DNA of 64,000 bases from an uncultured Pelagibacteraceae bacterium (GTDB lineage: Bacteria; Pseudomonadota; Alphaproteobacteria; Pelagibacterales; Pelagibacteraceae). The position numbers were made by a program, and so were the translations under genes. This document shows positions 16,960-27,376 of the stretch, piece after piece. How positions within the stretch are numbered: position 1 is the first letter of the stretch; each line of letters begins with the position of its first letter. The notes below the pieces were generated by a model. The model searched no databases. It had not been told where the DNA came from and saw only the letters and a program-made list of their open reading frames with translations. Location: positions 93,115 to 157,114 of the forward strand of contig CACMZL010000004.1 of NCBI GenBank assembly GCA_902618205.1, written 5' to 3'.

Positions 16960-16989
16960 ATTAGTACATGAGTTATACAATAGTGTCAA
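16960..16989 (-). promoter_or_regulatory. umuDC promoter
   Basis: On the minus strand a perfect -35 hexamer TTGACA (16989-16984) is followed after 18 bp by ACTAAT (16965-16960, four of six consensus -10 bases). The SOS box begins 2 bp further on. The predicted transcript would have a leader of only about 15 bases. Confidence 0.65.
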
Positions 16990-17012
16990 TTAGGTTGTAT
17001 TTTGAGTCTGTA

Positions 17013-17034
17013 AGTGAATCAAAAGTGAATCAAA
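17013..17034. repeat. Tandem 11-bp repeat carrying GANTC sites
   Basis: Two exact head-to-tail copies of AGTGAATCAAA lie between the umuD promoter and the GFA-family gene. Each copy contains GAATC, and a GAGTC lies just before at 17004-17008. That gives three GANTC sites (the CcrM methylation target of alphaproteobacteria) in 28 bp. No role is proven. Confidence 0.75.
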
Positions 17035-17155
17035 ACGAGAACATCGAAACAAGATTTAGTATGACTGTGGATAACTTTAACAAGTTATAGTTTATGAAAA
17101 TATGAGTTAAAAGTTTAAATGCAAAGAATTGTCAAAAAATTTAAAAGATAAAAAA

Positions 17156-17518
17156 ATGAAAAAACTAACATGTCATTGTGGTGCGGTTGAAGCGGAGGTT
17201 AATGTTCCAGATAAATTTGAAAAAGTTTTAAGATGCAATTGTTCTGTATGTAAAAGAAAGGGCTATGTTATGTCTCCGATTGGAGAAAATGATATGAAGA
17301 TTACTAAAGGAGAAGACAAGTTAACTTTATATCAATTTTATACTAACACAGCTAAACACTATTTTTGCTCTATCTGTGGAATTTTTACACATACAAGGCC
17401 AAGAAGTAATCCAAAATTACATATGATAAATATTGCATGCGTTGAAGGAGTTGATCCTTTCGAATATAAAGATGTTTCAATTAATGACGGTAACAATCAT
17501 CCCCTAGACCAAAAATAA
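17156..17518 (+). CDS. GFA-family (CENP-V) zinc-binding protein
   Basis: Protein of 120 residues of the glutathione-dependent formaldehyde-activating (Gfa/CENP-V) family. The zinc-binding cysteines appear as TCHCGAVEAEV, RCNCSVCKRKG and HYFCSICGIFTHTRPRSNP. I start it at the ATG at 17156, giving MKKLTCHCGAV; an upstream in-frame TTG at 17129 adds only a basic tail. Family members were first linked to formaldehyde-glutathione adducts, but many have unknown roles. The next gene starts 6 bp after its stop. Confidence 0.85.
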   Translation: MKKLTCHCGAVEAEVNVPDKFEKVLRCNCSVCKRKGYVMSPIGENDMKITKGEDKLTLYQFYTNTAKHYFCSICGIFTHTRPRSNPKLHMINIACVEGVDPFEYKDVSINDGNNHPLDQK

Positions 17519-17524
17519 AATTAA

Positions 17525-18451
17525 ATGAATTTAGTTGAGGATTGTTTAAATAAAGTAAAAAAAGATTGTTATAAGTTTATTAAAACACAAGAAACATCTT
17601 CTGATAAATTTAAAAACAAAGACAAAATGCTTAAAGATTATCTTGTACCAATGAGTTTTTGGATTGCAAAAAAAACAAATTTTAAGAAACCTTATATTGT
17701 TGGTTTAACAGGAGGTCAGGGCACTGGAAAAACTACTATAAGCTCTATCTTAATGATAATTTTAAAAAAATATTTTAAGTTAAAAGTTTTCAAAATATCA
17801 ATTGACGATATTTATAAAACAAAGAATGATAGAATAAAGTTATCAAAGAAAGTTCATCCATTATTATTAACAAGAGGTGTGCCAGGAACTCATGATATAA
17901 ATTATATGTCTAGCTTTATTAAAAAAGCAAACTCTAGAAAATTTAGATCAGTTATATTACCCAAGTTCGATAAGGCAATTGATGACAGATTTACAAAAAA
18001 AAATTGGTACAAAGTAAATAGCAGACCAGATGTAATCATTTTCGAAGGTTGGTGTGTTGGAGCAAGACCTGAAAACTTAAAAACATTAAAAAAAAGTGTT
18101 AATAAGATGGAAAAAAATTATGATAATAAATTAATCTGGAGAAAACACGTTAATGACCAGTTAAAAAAAGGATATAAAAAACTTTATAGTAAGCTCGATT
18201 GTTTATTATTTTTAAGGGCAGAAAATTTTAGTTTATTACAAAAGTGGAGAGTTATTCAGGAAAAAAAACTTAAATTAAAAAATAAGAATAAAAAAACAAA
18301 ACAAAAAATTATGACAAAAAAGGAAGTTTTAAACTTTATGCAAACTTACCAGAGAATTACATTGAATATGTTTAAATATGCGCCAAAATACGCATCTATA
18401 GTTATTAAATTAAATTCTAATCATCAAATTAATTCTGTAAAGTATAACTAA
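17525..18451 (+). CDS. D-glycerate 3-kinase-like P-loop kinase
   Basis: P-loop kinase of 308 residues related to plant and cyanobacterial glycerate kinase (GLYK), yeast Tda10 and bacterial YggC. The Walker A motif GGQGTGKTT is near residue 63, followed by KISIDDIYKT, TRGVPGTHD and VIIFEGWCVGARP. This order is specific to the group. D-glycerate 3-kinase makes 3-phosphoglycerate and would return glycolate/glyoxylate-derived carbon to central metabolism. The lysine-rich stretch near residue 255 is probably a solvent loop. It overlaps the start of the TolC-like gene by one base. Confidence 0.8.
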   Translation: MNLVEDCLNKVKKDCYKFIKTQETSSDKFKNKDKMLKDYLVPMSFWIAKKTNFKKPYIVGLTGGQGTGKTTISSILMIILKKYFKLKVFKISIDDIYKTKNDRIKLSKKVHPLLLTRGVPGTHDINYMSSFIKKANSRKFRSVILPKFDKAIDDRFTKKNWYKVNSRPDVIIFEGWCVGARPENLKTLKKSVNKMEKNYDNKLIWRKHVNDQLKKGYKKLYSKLDCLLFLRAENFSLLQKWRVIQEKKLKLKNKNKKTKQKIMTKKEVLNFMQTYQRITLNMFKYAPKYASIVIKLNSNHQINSVKYN

Positions 18452-19743
18452 TGAAAAAAATATTAATAATAATTGTTAGTTTTTTTTGCTTAACAGCTCA
18501 ATCGTTAGCTGTCACATTATATGATGCATTAAACGAAACTTATAACAATAATAAACAATTGAATGCTGAGAGAGAAAATATAAAAGCATCAGAAGAAGAT
18601 CTGAATATTTCTAAAGCTGATTATATGCCTTCTTTGAGTTTAAGTGGATCTAAAAGCCTTGAAGAAACAAATAAACTAACAAATCAGAGTGGAGGTGATG
18701 CAACAATTAGCGATTCTGATCCATTCACCACATCCATAAAATTAGAGCAAACCTTATTGGATTTTGGAAGAGACCTTAATTATGAAAAGAATTTGATAGG
18801 TTTAGAACTTTCAAAAGCAATATTATTTAAAAAAGAACAAGATATTCTTTATAGTGCTATAGAAGCTTTTACATCTGTAATTTTATCAAGAGAAAAAGTT
18901 GCTATTAATAGACAAAACTTAAACTTACTTATTAAACAACTTGAAAATGATAAAGTTAGATTAGATAGAGGACAAATAAAAACTGCAGATTTATCACAAA
19001 CTGAATCTTCTTTAGCTGGAGCGAGCGCTCAACTAACTCAGGCAAGAAGTGAATTAATGATTAACAAATTAAATTACGAAAATATTATTGGTAAACTTTT
19101 AAATACAAATGAATTAAAAAAGACAAACAGAGCAATTGTAGGAGTTCCAAGTGAACTTAGTACAGCAATCAATTTAGCAAGAGAGAACAACCCAGATATA
19201 ATGATCGCTAAAATAGAATTAAATCAGTCCGAAATGGATATTGCTATTGCTGAAAGCGACCTAAAACCTAACGCATCTTTATCTTTAGAAAGATCATATG
19301 CTGAAGATTTTAGTTCAACTTATGATCAAAGAGAAAAGGATACACTTAAAGCAACAATTAGCTGGCCATTTTATTCAGGTGGGAGTAAACGTGCTAAAAT
19401 AAACAAAAATACAAATCTAAAAACTAGAAAAATTTTATTATTTGAAGATGCTGTAAAAAATACTGAAAAGAATGTTGGAAGCGCTTGGTCAAATCTAGAA
19501 GCATCAAAAAGTTTTTTAAATTCTGTAAGATCTCAAGTTAGAGCAGCAAAAATTGCTAATGAAGGTATATCTGCAGAATATGAAAGAGGTTCAAGGACAA
19601 CGCTAGATGTTATTCAATCAAACACTTTGTTGTTGGCTGCAAAAATTTCCCTAGCAGAATCTGAGAGAAATAATCTTATCGCCCAATACAATGTTCTAAA
19701 AGCTATTGGTTTATTGAATAGCGAATACCTAAAACTTAAGTAA
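18451..19743 (+). CDS. tolC: TolC-family outer-membrane efflux protein
   Basis: Outer-membrane channel of 430 residues with a signal peptide (residues 1-20, ending SLA-VT). Two repeated long-helical halves are visible: LYDALNETYNNNKQLNAERENIKASEEDLNISKADYMPSLSLSGS and its counterpart TAINLARENNPDIMIAKIELNQSEMDIAIAESDLKPNASLSLE. The end YERGSRTTLDVIQSNTLLLAAKISLAESERN is characteristic of TolC. TolC trimers form the outer duct of type I secretion and RND/MFS efflux pumps. No partner pump gene is adjacent, so it probably serves pumps encoded elsewhere. Confidence 0.93.
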   Translation: MKKILIIIVSFFCLTAQSLAVTLYDALNETYNNNKQLNAERENIKASEEDLNISKADYMPSLSLSGSKSLEETNKLTNQSGGDATISDSDPFTTSIKLEQTLLDFGRDLNYEKNLIGLELSKAILFKKEQDILYSAIEAFTSVILSREKVAINRQNLNLLIKQLENDKVRLDRGQIKTADLSQTESSLAGASAQLTQARSELMINKLNYENIIGKLLNTNELKKTNRAIVGVPSELSTAINLARENNPDIMIAKIELNQSEMDIAIAESDLKPNASLSLERSYAEDFSSTYDQREKDTLKATISWPFYSGGSKRAKINKNTNLKTRKILLFEDAVKNTEKNVGSAWSNLEASKSFLNSVRSQVRAAKIANEGISAEYERGSRTTLDVIQSNTLLLAAKISLAESERNNLIAQYNVLKAIGLLNSEYLKLK

Positions 19744-19785
19744 TTTAACGATTTTAAGCTATTTTGAGAAATATATTGCTAATGA

Positions 19786-19800
19786 GAACAAAATGTGTAC
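19786..19800 (+). promoter_or_regulatory. SOS (LexA) box of recA
   Basis: GAACAAAATGTGTAC matches the alphaproteobacterial GAAC-N7-GAAC site with one mismatch in the second half (GTAC). It lies 50 bp upstream of the recA ATG. Together with the exact box at umuD it supports a LexA regulon of the alphaproteobacterial type. Confidence 0.75.
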
Positions 19801-19850
19801 ATTTAAATCTATGATTCGAGTGTTAAAAAAAGCAAAAAAAGAGGCAAAAA

Positions 19851-20975
19851 ATGACTAAAAATAACCTAAAAGTGGTGAAAACCGCAAAAGATAAAGAATT
19901 GGAAAACAAAGAGAAAAATAAAGCATTAGACGCAGCAATCAGCCAAATTACAGATAGCTTCGGAAAAGGCTCAGTAATGAAGCTTGGTGAGCAAAAAGCT
20001 ATGGATGTTGAGTCTATCTCAACTGGATCTTTAAGCTTAGATCTTGCTTTAGGGATTGGTGGATTACCAAAAGGAAGAATTATTGAAATTTATGGACCAG
20101 AGTCTTCAGGAAAAACTACTTTAGCATTACAAGTGGTTGCAGAAGCTCAAAAGGCAGGCGGAATTTGTGGTTTCGTTGATGCAGAACACGCTTTAGATCC
20201 AGTGTATGCTAAGAAATTAGGAGTAAATACTGAAGAGTTGCTAATTTCTCAACCAGACACAGGTGAGCAGGCTTTAGAAATTACTGATACATTAATTAAA
20301 TCTGGCTCAATGTCAGTTCTTGTTGTGGACTCTGTAGCTGCATTAACGCCAAGAGCTGAAATCGAAGGCGATATGGGTGATACTCATGTTGGTTTGCAAG
20401 CAAGATTGATGTCTCAAGCATTGAGAAAATTAACAGGCTCAATTTCACGAACTAATACAATGGTTATTTTCATTAACCAAATTAGAATGAAAATTGGTGT
20501 TATGTTTGGAAGCCCAGAAACAACATCGGGTGGAAATTCTTTAAAATTCTACTCGTCAGTTAGAATGGACATTAGAAGAATTGGAGCAATCAAAGATAAA
20601 GATAATATCGTTGGTAACACAACAAGAGTTAAAGTTGTGAAAAATAAAGTTGCTCCACCATTTAAAGTTGTTGAGTTTGACTTAATGTATGGAAAAGGAA
20701 TTAGTAAAGTAGGGGAACTAATAGACCTAGGTGCTAAAGCGGATATTGTAGAGAAATCTGGAGCTTGGTACGCTTACAAAGGTGAAAAAATTGGTCAAGG
20801 TAGAGAGAATGCTAAACTTTACCTTGAACAAAATCCTAAGGCCGCTGCTGAAATTGAAATGGCAATCAGAGAAAAGGCTGGTGTGATCTCAAAGAAAATT
20901 GAGGGGAATCCACTAAGTGAGGAAAAAGTAGAGGCTCAAAAAAAAGAAGAAGAAATTCCTACTAAAAAAAATTAG
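19851..20975 (+). CDS. recA: Recombinase RecA
   Basis: Recombinase of 374 residues for homologous recombination and SOS signalling. The ATPase Walker A is GPESSGKTT, followed by [30 protein letters not shown] and the DNA-binding loop 2 region [22 protein letters not shown] charged C-terminal tail rich in Glu and Lys ends the protein. The ribosome site GAGG lies 6 bp before the ATG, and a strong terminator follows the gene. The SOS box upstream indicates LexA control. Confidence 0.99.
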   Translation: MTKNNLKVVKTAKDKELENKEKNKALDAAISQITDSFGKGSVMKLGEQKAMDVESISTGSLSLDLALGIGGLPKGRIIEIYGPESSGKTTLALQVVAEAQKAGGICGFVDAEHALDPVYAKKLGVNTEELLISQPDTGEQALEITDTLIKSGSMSVLVVDSVAALTPRAEIEGDMGDTHVGLQARLMSQALRKLTGSISRTNTMVIFINQIRMKIGVMFGSPETTSGGNSLKFYSSVRMDIRRIGAIKDKDNIVGNTTRVKVVKNKVAPPFKVVEFDLMYGKGISKVGELIDLGAKADIVEKSGAWYAYKGEKIGQGRENAKLYLEQNPKAAAEIEMAIREKAGVISKKIEGNPLSEEKVEAQKKEEEIPTKKN

Positions 20976-20994
20976 CAGATAACTTTTAGTTATT

Positions 20995-21023
20995 AAAAAG
21001 GCGCTCGAAAGGGCGCCTTTTTT
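20995..21023 (+). terminator. Rho-independent terminator after recA
   Basis: A GC-rich stem (AGGCGC / GCGCCT, with inner bases closing on a CGAAAG-type loop) is followed by six T residues. It lies about 20 bp after the recA stop and 50 bp before alaS. Confidence 0.93.
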
Positions 21024-21072
21024 CCCTTCAGAGGTGTAGACATCAATAGAAAAAGCTGTATTTTAACAAAAT

Positions 21073-23736
21073 ATGGCAAAAACATTAAACGAGATCAGAT
21101 CAACTTTTTTAAATTATTTCAAAAAAAATGATCACAAGATAGTTGAGTCTAGCAATTTAGTTCCAAATAATGATCCAACATTAATGTTTGCAAATTCAGG
21201 CATGGTCCAGTTTAAAAATGTTTTTACCGGATTAGAAAAAAGGGATTATCAAAGAGCTACTACTTCTCAAAAATGCGTAAGAGCAGGAGGCAAACATAAC
21301 GATCTTGAAAACGTTGGCTACACTCCAAGACACCATACATTTTTTGAAATGCTTGGAAATTTTTCTTTTGGAGATTACTTCAAGGAAAGGGGAATTGAAC
21401 TTGCTTGGAATTTAATTACTAAAGATTTTGGATTAAATAAAGATAGATTATATGTAACAGTATTTCATGAAGACGATGAAGCCTTCAATTTTTGGAAGAA
21501 AATAGCGGGTTTTAGCAACGATAGAATTATTAGGATATCAACTTCTGATAATTTTTGGTCAATGGGCGAAACGGGCCCTTGCGGACCTTGTTCAGAGATA
21601 TTTTATGATCATGGAGATCATTTAAAAGGTGGTTTACCCGGAACCAAAGATGAGGATGGCGATAGATATATTGAGATATGGAATTTAGTCTTCATGCAAT
21701 TTGAGCAAGTTTCAAAAGATAAAAGAATTAATCTTCCAAAACCTTCTGTAGATACTGGAATGGGTTTAGAAAGAATTGCAGCATTACTTCAGGGCACACA
21801 TGATAATTACGAAACAGATCATTTTAAAAAATTAATTGGTTCGATTTCTGAATTTACAAAAGTAAAACAAGATGAAAATAATTTATCAAGTTTTAGAGTA
21901 ATTGCAGATCACTTAAGAGCTAGCTCATTTCTTCTTGCAGAAGGAGTACTACCTTCAAATGAAGGTAGAGGTTACGTTCTTAGAAGAATAATGAGAAGAG
22001 GAATGAGACATTCTCATTTGCTTGGTTCTAAGGAACCAGTCTTCAATAAAATCTTTGATACATTGAAAGATGAAATGAAAGGAAATTATCCTGAATTAGA
22101 AAGATCAGAAACTTTAATTAAAGAGACATTAAAAATGGAAGAGGAAAAATTTTTAGTATTACTTGATAGAGGGATTAAAATTTTGAACGATGAAATTTCA
22201 AAAATAAAAAAAGTTTTACCAGGTGAAGTAGCGTTTAAATTATATGATACTTATGGTTTCCCGTTAGACTTAACAGAAGACATTTTAAAAAATAAATCTT
22301 TGACCGTTGATCAAAATAAATTTGATGAGTTAATGAAAAAGAGCAAAGAGCTTGCAAAACAAAATTGGAAAGGTTCTGGAGACGATTCTGAAGAAGAAAT
22401 TTGGTTTGGTATAAAAGATAAAATAGGACCTACAGAGTTTCTTGGCTATGAGTTTAACCAATCAGAAGGAGTGGTGTTATCAATAATTAAAAATAATAAA
22501 GAAGCACAAAATATTTCAAATGGTGAGGAAGGGATAATTATTACTAATCAAACCCCTTTTTATGGAGAGTCTGGAGGACAAGTTGGAGATCAAGGGACAA
22601 TAGTATCTGGTAATTCAGTATTTGAGGTTACAGATACTCAAAAAAAACTTGGAGATTTGTTTATACATCATGGAATTCTAAAATCTGGAGAGATTAAGAT
22701 TAAAGACGTTGTAGAAATGAAAATAGATATTGAAAGACGTAACAATCTTAAAGCATATCATTCTGCAACCCATTTATTACATGAGTCTTTGAGAAGAACA
22801 TTGGGAAAACACGTTATGCAAAAAGGATCTTTAGTTGCGCCTGATAGACTAAGATTTGATTTTAGTCATATGAAACCAATTACAGAAGATGAATTAATAA
22901 TTATTGATAAATTAGTTAATGAATACGTAAAAAACAAAACTGATGTAACTACAAGAATTATGACACCAAAAGCTGCCATTGAAAAAGGTGCTTTAGCTTT
23001 TTTTGGTGAAAAATATGGAGAAGAAGTGAGAGTAGTTTCTATGGGAGCGGAAAATAACTCTTATTTTTCAACAGAATTATGTGGTGGAACACATGTAAAA
23101 AATACAGGTGATATTGGAAAATTTAAAACTATTAACCAATCCTCAATAGCTGCTGGAGTTAGAAGGGTTGAGGCTTTAAGGGACAAACAACTCGAAATAT
23201 TCTTAAAAAACAAGGAAAAAATGTCAAACCTTTCTGCACAAAAGGATGAAGAAAGTATTAAAGAAGTGTCTGCTCAAATAATTAAATTAGGTGGAAAACC
23301 AAATCTAGAAAATAAAGATACGAAAGGATTAATTAAAGATCTGAATAAACAACTAGAACAATTAAATGTTCAATCAGTTTTAGCTGATAAAACAAAAAAC
23401 ATAATTAAAGATGAAAATATAAATGGCACTCAAGTTAGATTACAAAAAGTTCAAGATTTATCTACAAAAGACCTAAGAAAACTCGTTGATGTAGGTAAAA
23501 AAGAGCTGGGTGAAGGAATAGTAGTAGTATTTGCAAATAAGGATGAGAAAGTTGGTCTTGCTGTAGGTGTAACAGAAAATTTAACAAATAAATACGATGC
23601 AGTTAAATTTGCAAAACTAGGATCTGAAATTATTGGTGGAAAGGGCGGTGGAGGCCGTAAAGATTTTGCACAGGCCGGAGGCCAAGACTCAAATAAAATC
23701 GACGAAGCTTTAGAAAAAATAAAAACCTTAATTTAA
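21073..23736 (+). CDS. alaS: Alanyl-tRNA synthetase
   Basis: Class II aminoacyl-tRNA synthetase of 887 residues. The catalytic core begins with [25 protein letters not shown] and contains [19 protein letters not shown]. The editing domain carries the zinc or editing residues in [12 protein letters not shown] and CGGTHV. The DHHA1/C-Ala domain ends with [17 protein letters not shown]. Length and domain order are standard. It is monocistronic and convergent with icd, overlapping it by 9 bp. Confidence 0.98.
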   Translation: MAKTLNEIRSTFLNYFKKNDHKIVESSNLVPNNDPTLMFANSGMVQFKNVFTGLEKRDYQRATTSQKCVRAGGKHNDLENVGYTPRHHTFFEMLGNFSFGDYFKERGIELAWNLITKDFGLNKDRLYVTVFHEDDEAFNFWKKIAGFSNDRIIRISTSDNFWSMGETGPCGPCSEIFYDHGDHLKGGLPGTKDEDGDRYIEIWNLVFMQFEQVSKDKRINLPKPSVDTGMGLERIAALLQGTHDNYETDHFKKLIGSISEFTKVKQDENNLSSFRVIADHLRASSFLLAEGVLPSNEGRGYVLRRIMRRGMRHSHLLGSKEPVFNKIFDTLKDEMKGNYPELERSETLIKETLKMEEEKFLVLLDRGIKILNDEISKIKKVLPGEVAFKLYDTYGFPLDLTEDILKNKSLTVDQNKFDELMKKSKELAKQNWKGSGDDSEEEIWFGIKDKIGPTEFLGYEFNQSEGVVLSIIKNNKEAQNISNGEEGIIITNQTPFYGESGGQVGDQGTIVSGNSVFEVTDTQKKLGDLFIHHGILKSGEIKIKDVVEMKIDIERRNNLKAYHSATHLLHESLRRTLGKHVMQKGSLVAPDRLRFDFSHMKPITEDELIIIDKLVNEYVKNKTDVTTRIMTPKAAIEKGALAFFGEKYGEEVRVVSMGAENNSYFSTELCGGTHVKNTGDIGKFKTINQSSIAAGVRRVEALRDKQLEIFLKNKEKMSNLSAQKDEESIKEVSAQIIKLGGKPNLENKDTKGLIKDLNKQLEQLNVQSVLADKTKNIIKDENINGTQVRLQKVQDLSTKDLRKLVDVGKKELGEGIVVVFANKDEKVGLAVGVTENLTNKYDAVKFAKLGSEIIGGKGGGGRKDFAQAGGQDSNKIDEALEKIKTLI

Positions 23737-24942
23737 TTTTTGTTTTAAACTTCCATCAATTACATCTAAAAACTGGTTAGTTGTTAAATATTTTGTAGAA
23801 GGACCAATAAGTATTGCCAAATCTTTGGTCATTGATCCTGATTCAACTGACTCAACACATACTTCTTCAAGTGTTTTGGCAAATTTAATTAACTCATCAT
23901 TGCTATCTAACTTTCCTCTGTGCGCCAAACCTCTTGTCCAAGCAAATATAGATGCAATTGGATTAGTTGATGTTTCTTTACCTTGCTGATGCATTCTAAA
24001 ATGTCGAGTTACAGTTCCATGAGCCGCTTCAGCTTCCATTGTTCTGCCGTCAGGTGCCAATAAAACGCTAGTCATTAAACCTAATGAACCATAACCTTGA
24101 GCAACGGTGTCTGACTGAACATCACCATCATAATTTTTACAAGCCCAGATATATTTACCATGCCACTTCATTGCACAAGCAACCATATCGTCGATTAACC
24201 TGTGTTCATAAGTTATATTATTTTTTTCAAATTCTGATTTAAAATCTTTTTCAAAAATATTTTGAAATATATCTTTAAATCTACCATCATATTTTTTTAG
24301 TATGGTATTCTTTGTTGATAAATATACAGGCCATTTTTTTATTAGGCCGTAATTGAAACATGATCTTGCAAAGTCCTCTATTGATTTATCTAAATTATAC
24401 ATTGAAAGAGCAATACCTGGTCCTGGGAAATCAAATACTTCATATTTCTTTTCATCACTTCCATCTTCTGATGTCCATTTAACTTCTAATTTACCTTTTC
24501 CTGGAACTAAAAAATCTATGGCTCTGTACTGATCACCAAAAGCATGCCTTCCAATAATTAACGGATCTGTCCAAGATGGGACAAGTTTAGGAATATTTTT
24601 ACAAATTATTGGCTCTCTAAATACTGTTCCTCCAATAATATTTCTTATTGTTCCATTCGGTGATCTCCACATTTTCTTTAATTTAAATTCTTCAACTCGC
24701 GCCTCGTCAGGAGTAATAGTTGCGCATTTGATACCTACTCCATTCTTTTTAATTGCATTAGCACAGTCGATGGTAATTTTGTCATCTGTATCATCCCTGC
24801 TTTTCATTCCTAGATCGTAATACTCAATGCCTAAATCTAAATAAGGTAGAATTAATTTGTTTTTGATGAATTCCCAAATTACTCTTGTCATTTCATCGCC
24901 GTCTAGCTCGACAATGGGATTTTTTACCTTAATTTTGCTCAT
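23728..24942 (-). CDS. icd: NADP-dependent isocitrate dehydrogenase, eukaryote-like type
   Basis: Homodimeric NADP isocitrate dehydrogenase of 404 residues (type II, similar to eukaryotic and alphaproteobacterial enzymes). Evidence includes [19 protein letters not shown], the substrate loop [38 protein letters not shown] sequence near residue 305 and the NADP segment [13 protein letters not shown] use the internal ATG at 24942 ([12 protein letters not shown]); the upstream ATG at 24987 would add 15 non-conserved residues. The enzyme makes 2-oxoglutarate and NADPH. Confidence 0.97.
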   Translation of the reverse strand: MSKIKVKNPIVELDGDEMTRVIWEFIKNKLILPYLDLGIEYYDLGMKSRDDTDDKITIDCANAIKKNGVGIKCATITPDEARVEEFKLKKMWRSPNGTIRNIIGGTVFREPIICKNIPKLVPSWTDPLIIGRHAFGDQYRAIDFLVPGKGKLEVKWTSEDGSDEKKYEVFDFPGPGIALSMYNLDKSIEDFARSCFNYGLIKKWPVYLSTKNTILKKYDGRFKDIFQNIFEKDFKSEFEKNNITYEHRLIDDMVACAMKWHGKYIWACKNYDGDVQSDTVAQGYGSLGLMTSVLLAPDGRTMEAEAAHGTVTRHFRMHQQGKETSTNPIASIFAWTRGLAHRGKLDSNDELIKFAKTLEEVCVESVESGSMTKDLAILIGPSTKYLTTNQFLDVIDGSLKQKLN

Positions 24943-25016
24943 TTTTTGATGTATCTTAATAATTGAATTTATACTTTTTATATACATATTAATCCAGAAT
25001 TATCAATTGAACGATT

Positions 25017-25664
25017 ATGATAGACAAAATTTTTCCAAAGATTCATAACGAAGGCTATAAATTTATAGTAATTTTCGTAGTAGCAACGATCATTCTATAT
25101 TTCATTCATGGTTTTTTAGGTTTCATAGGATTGGTTTTAAGTATTTGGTGTTATTATTTTTTTAGAGATCCAGAAAGAATTCCAATAAATGATGAGAACT
25201 ATTTAATAAGTCCTGCTGACGGATTGGTTTTACAAGTTTTAGATACAAACGGACCAAAAGAATTGGGCCTTGAAAATAAAAAATTTAAGAAAGTAAGTAT
25301 ATTTATGAATGTATTTGACTGTCATGTGAATAGATCTCCATGTTCAGGAAAAATTGAAGAAATTTTATATAAACCAGGAAAATTTATTAATGCATCTCTT
25401 GATAAAGCTAGCGAAGACAATGAAAGAAATTATTATAAAATTAAAAATTCTCATGGAGAAGACATAATTGTAGTCCAAATAGCAGGACTGGTTGCACGGA
25501 GAATAGTAACAGATACCTCAGTTGAAGAAAATGTCGATCAAGGATCTAGAATAGGGATGATTAGATTCGGAAGTAGAGCAGATTTATATTTTGAAAACTA
25601 TGAACCATTAGTAAAAGTTAATCAAAGAGCAGTTGCTGGAGAAACATTGATAGCTAAAAGATAA
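25017..25664 (+). CDS. psd: Phosphatidylserine decarboxylase proenzyme
   Basis: Membrane-associated pyruvoyl enzyme of 215 residues forming phosphatidylethanolamine. Two hydrophobic segments lie near the N-terminus (about residues 15-45). Conserved segments are YFFRDPERIP, SPADGLV, FMNVFDCHVNRSP and, near the end, GMIRFGSRADLYF. The chain is self-cleaved before S186 of FGS to make the pyruvoyl group. The short form is typical of alphaproteobacterial Psd. pssA starts at the next base after its stop, so the two enzymes of PE synthesis form one operon. Confidence 0.96.
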   Translation: MIDKIFPKIHNEGYKFIVIFVVATIILYFIHGFLGFIGLVLSIWCYYFFRDPERIPINDENYLISPADGLVLQVLDTNGPKELGLENKKFKKVSIFMNVFDCHVNRSPCSGKIEEILYKPGKFINASLDKASEDNERNYYKIKNSHGEDIIVVQIAGLVARRIVTDTSVEENVDQGSRIGMIRFGSRADLYFENYEPLVKVNQRAVAGETLIAKR

Positions 25665-26462
25665 ATGGAAAATCCAAAAAAGAATATAAGACTAGTTTCA
25701 AATAAAAATTCAAGAGTTATTTTGCCAAATATTATGACACTGGTTGGAGTGTGTATTGGCTTAACTTCAATTAAATTTGCATTTGATGGAAGATTTGAAT
25801 TATCCGTTATTGCAGTTTTAATTGCCGCAATTATTGATGGTTTAGATGGAAGAATTGCAAGATTAATTAAAGCCACATCAAAAGTTGGAAAAGAATTAGA
25901 CTCATTAACTGATGTAATTAGTTTTGGAGTTGCACCAGCATTCATAATGTATTTTTGGGCTCTAGATAATATTGGCAGATTTGGTTGGTTAATATCTTTA
26001 ATATATGTAGTTTGTGTTGCCTTAAGACTTGCAAGATTTAATGTTTCAACAGGAGGTGAGCCTTCTTGGAGAGATAACTTTTTTGAAGGTATTCCATCAC
26101 CAGCAGGAGGAGTATTAGTTTTAATGCCATTGATTTATAGTTTAAGTGAGGTTCAGTTTATAACTATTAATAAAAATATAATTGTTCCATCTTTATTCAT
26201 TATTATTTCTGTACTTTTGATAAGTAAAATTCCCACATATTCTTTAAAAAGAATCGTAGTTCCAAGAAGTACTTCAATATTTCTTCTATTTGGAATAATT
26301 TTATTTTTTGGTTTGTTGCTAATATATACCTTTAATACAATTATAATTTCAGGAATTATTTATTTACTAATGATTCCAGCGAGCTCAATCCATTACCTAT
26401 TTTTGAAAAAACAAAATAAAGAAAAAGATGATAGCGTTGATCATCACGAAGATATTTTGTAA
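25665..26462 (+). CDS. pssA: CDP-diacylglycerol-serine O-phosphatidyltransferase
   Basis: Integral membrane CDP-alcohol phosphatidyltransferase of 265 residues making phosphatidylserine. The motif D-G-x2-A-R-x8-G-x3-D-x3-D is visible as DGLDGRIARLIKATSKVGKELDSLTD. About eight membrane helices follow, with the loop RLARFNVS. It directly follows psd and overlaps the next glycosyltransferase gene by one base. Its product is the substrate of Psd. Confidence 0.95.
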   Translation: MENPKKNIRLVSNKNSRVILPNIMTLVGVCIGLTSIKFAFDGRFELSVIAVLIAAIIDGLDGRIARLIKATSKVGKELDSLTDVISFGVAPAFIMYFWALDNIGRFGWLISLIYVVCVALRLARFNVSTGGEPSWRDNFFEGIPSPAGGVLVLMPLIYSLSEVQFITINKNIIVPSLFIIISVLLISKIPTYSLKRIVVPRSTSIFLLFGIILFFGLLLIYTFNTIIISGIIYLLMIPASSIHYLFLKKQNKEKDDSVDHHEDIL

Positions 26463-27376
26463 TGAAAGAGAATGCAATTATTTCTCTAGCAGATTCTAAT
26501 TACTTTGAATTGCTAAATGAATTAATAGATTCTATTAAACAATTCAATCACAGTGAAAAGGTTGCTATTTGTATACTTGATGCGGGTTTAACAGAGGAGC
26601 AAACTGCTCTTCTAAAAAATAAAGTAGATGAGATCAAAAAAGCTGAATGGGATATTGAGGTTCCACAATCTAAAGTTAAAGGTAAAGAATGGCTAAAAAG
26701 TCAGGTATCAAGAGCTTTTCTTCCAAAATATTTTCCTAACTATAAAAAATATCTGTGGATTGATTGTGATGCTTGGGTTCAAGATTGGAGTTCAATAGAC
26801 TTATATTTTAAGGCTTGTGATAATGGCAAGCTAGGTATTACCCAGACAATGACACCTGGATATAGAATATTAAGTAACGTTAATTGGTTGTTTGGAAAAT
26901 TAGCCATTATAAAATCTCAAAATTTTAAACATGCTATTAAATCTAAAATTGATATTAATAAAGCAAGAAAGTTAGCATTTGCTCCGCATATTAATATTGG
27001 TGTTTTCTCATTAGAAAAAGACTCTAATTGTTGGAATGTTTGGCAAAAAAATTTAAAAAATACTCTTAGTCATGGCCAAATATTTGGTTCAGAGCAACTA
27101 GCAATAAATATATGCGTATATATTGATAATGTAGATGTTGAATTTCTTCCTCATAATTGCAACTGGTTGGCCAGCAACTTACTTCCAAAGTTTGATGATA
27201 AGAATAAAATTTTCGTGGAACCTTTTTTACCAAATCATAAAATTGGAATTATACATTTGGCTAGTGGGATTAAAGTAAATGATAAAGATATGAGAAACGA
27301 AAAAAATCTAGAGATAGAATTAAATACTTTGGATAATAATAAAATCTCAAAATCTTTAAGGTTTAAAACTAATTGA
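26462..27376 (+). CDS. Glycosyltransferase family 8-like protein
   Basis: Soluble protein of 304 residues. The N-terminus (NAIISLADSNYFELLNELIDSIKQF) and the metal site LWIDCDAWVQDW (DxD, about residues 101-105) match GT-A-fold, GT8-like enzymes. Later segments FAPHINIGVFSLEKDS and IFGSEQLAINICVY, plus a histidine in GIIHLASG, also fit GT8. Donor and acceptor are unknown. It is embedded between phospholipid genes and rlmE with one-base and four-base overlaps, so a glycolipid product is possible but not shown. Confidence 0.65.
   Translation: MKENAIISLADSNYFELLNELIDSIKQFNHSEKVAICILDAGLTEEQTALLKNKVDEIKKAEWDIEVPQSKVKGKEWLKSQVSRAFLPKYFPNYKKYLWIDCDAWVQDWSSIDLYFKACDNGKLGITQTMTPGYRILSNVNWLFGKLAIIKSQNFKHAIKSKIDINKARKLAFAPHINIGVFSLEKDSNCWNVWQKNLKNTLSHGQIFGSEQLAINICVYIDNVDVEFLPHNCNWLASNLLPKFDDKNKIFVEPFLPNHKIGIIHLASGIKVNDKDMRNEKNLEIELNTLDNNKISKSLRFKTN

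Noticed and set aside
16939..16989. TTG start giving a longer UmuD
   Set aside because: The extra codons coincide with the TTGACA promoter hexamer and the SOS box; the ATG at 16938 fits the family N-terminus.
17036..17050. Possible third SOS box (GAGAACATCGAAAC)
   Set aside because: GAAC is not followed by a second GAAC or GTTC at 7-bp spacing; only one half is present.
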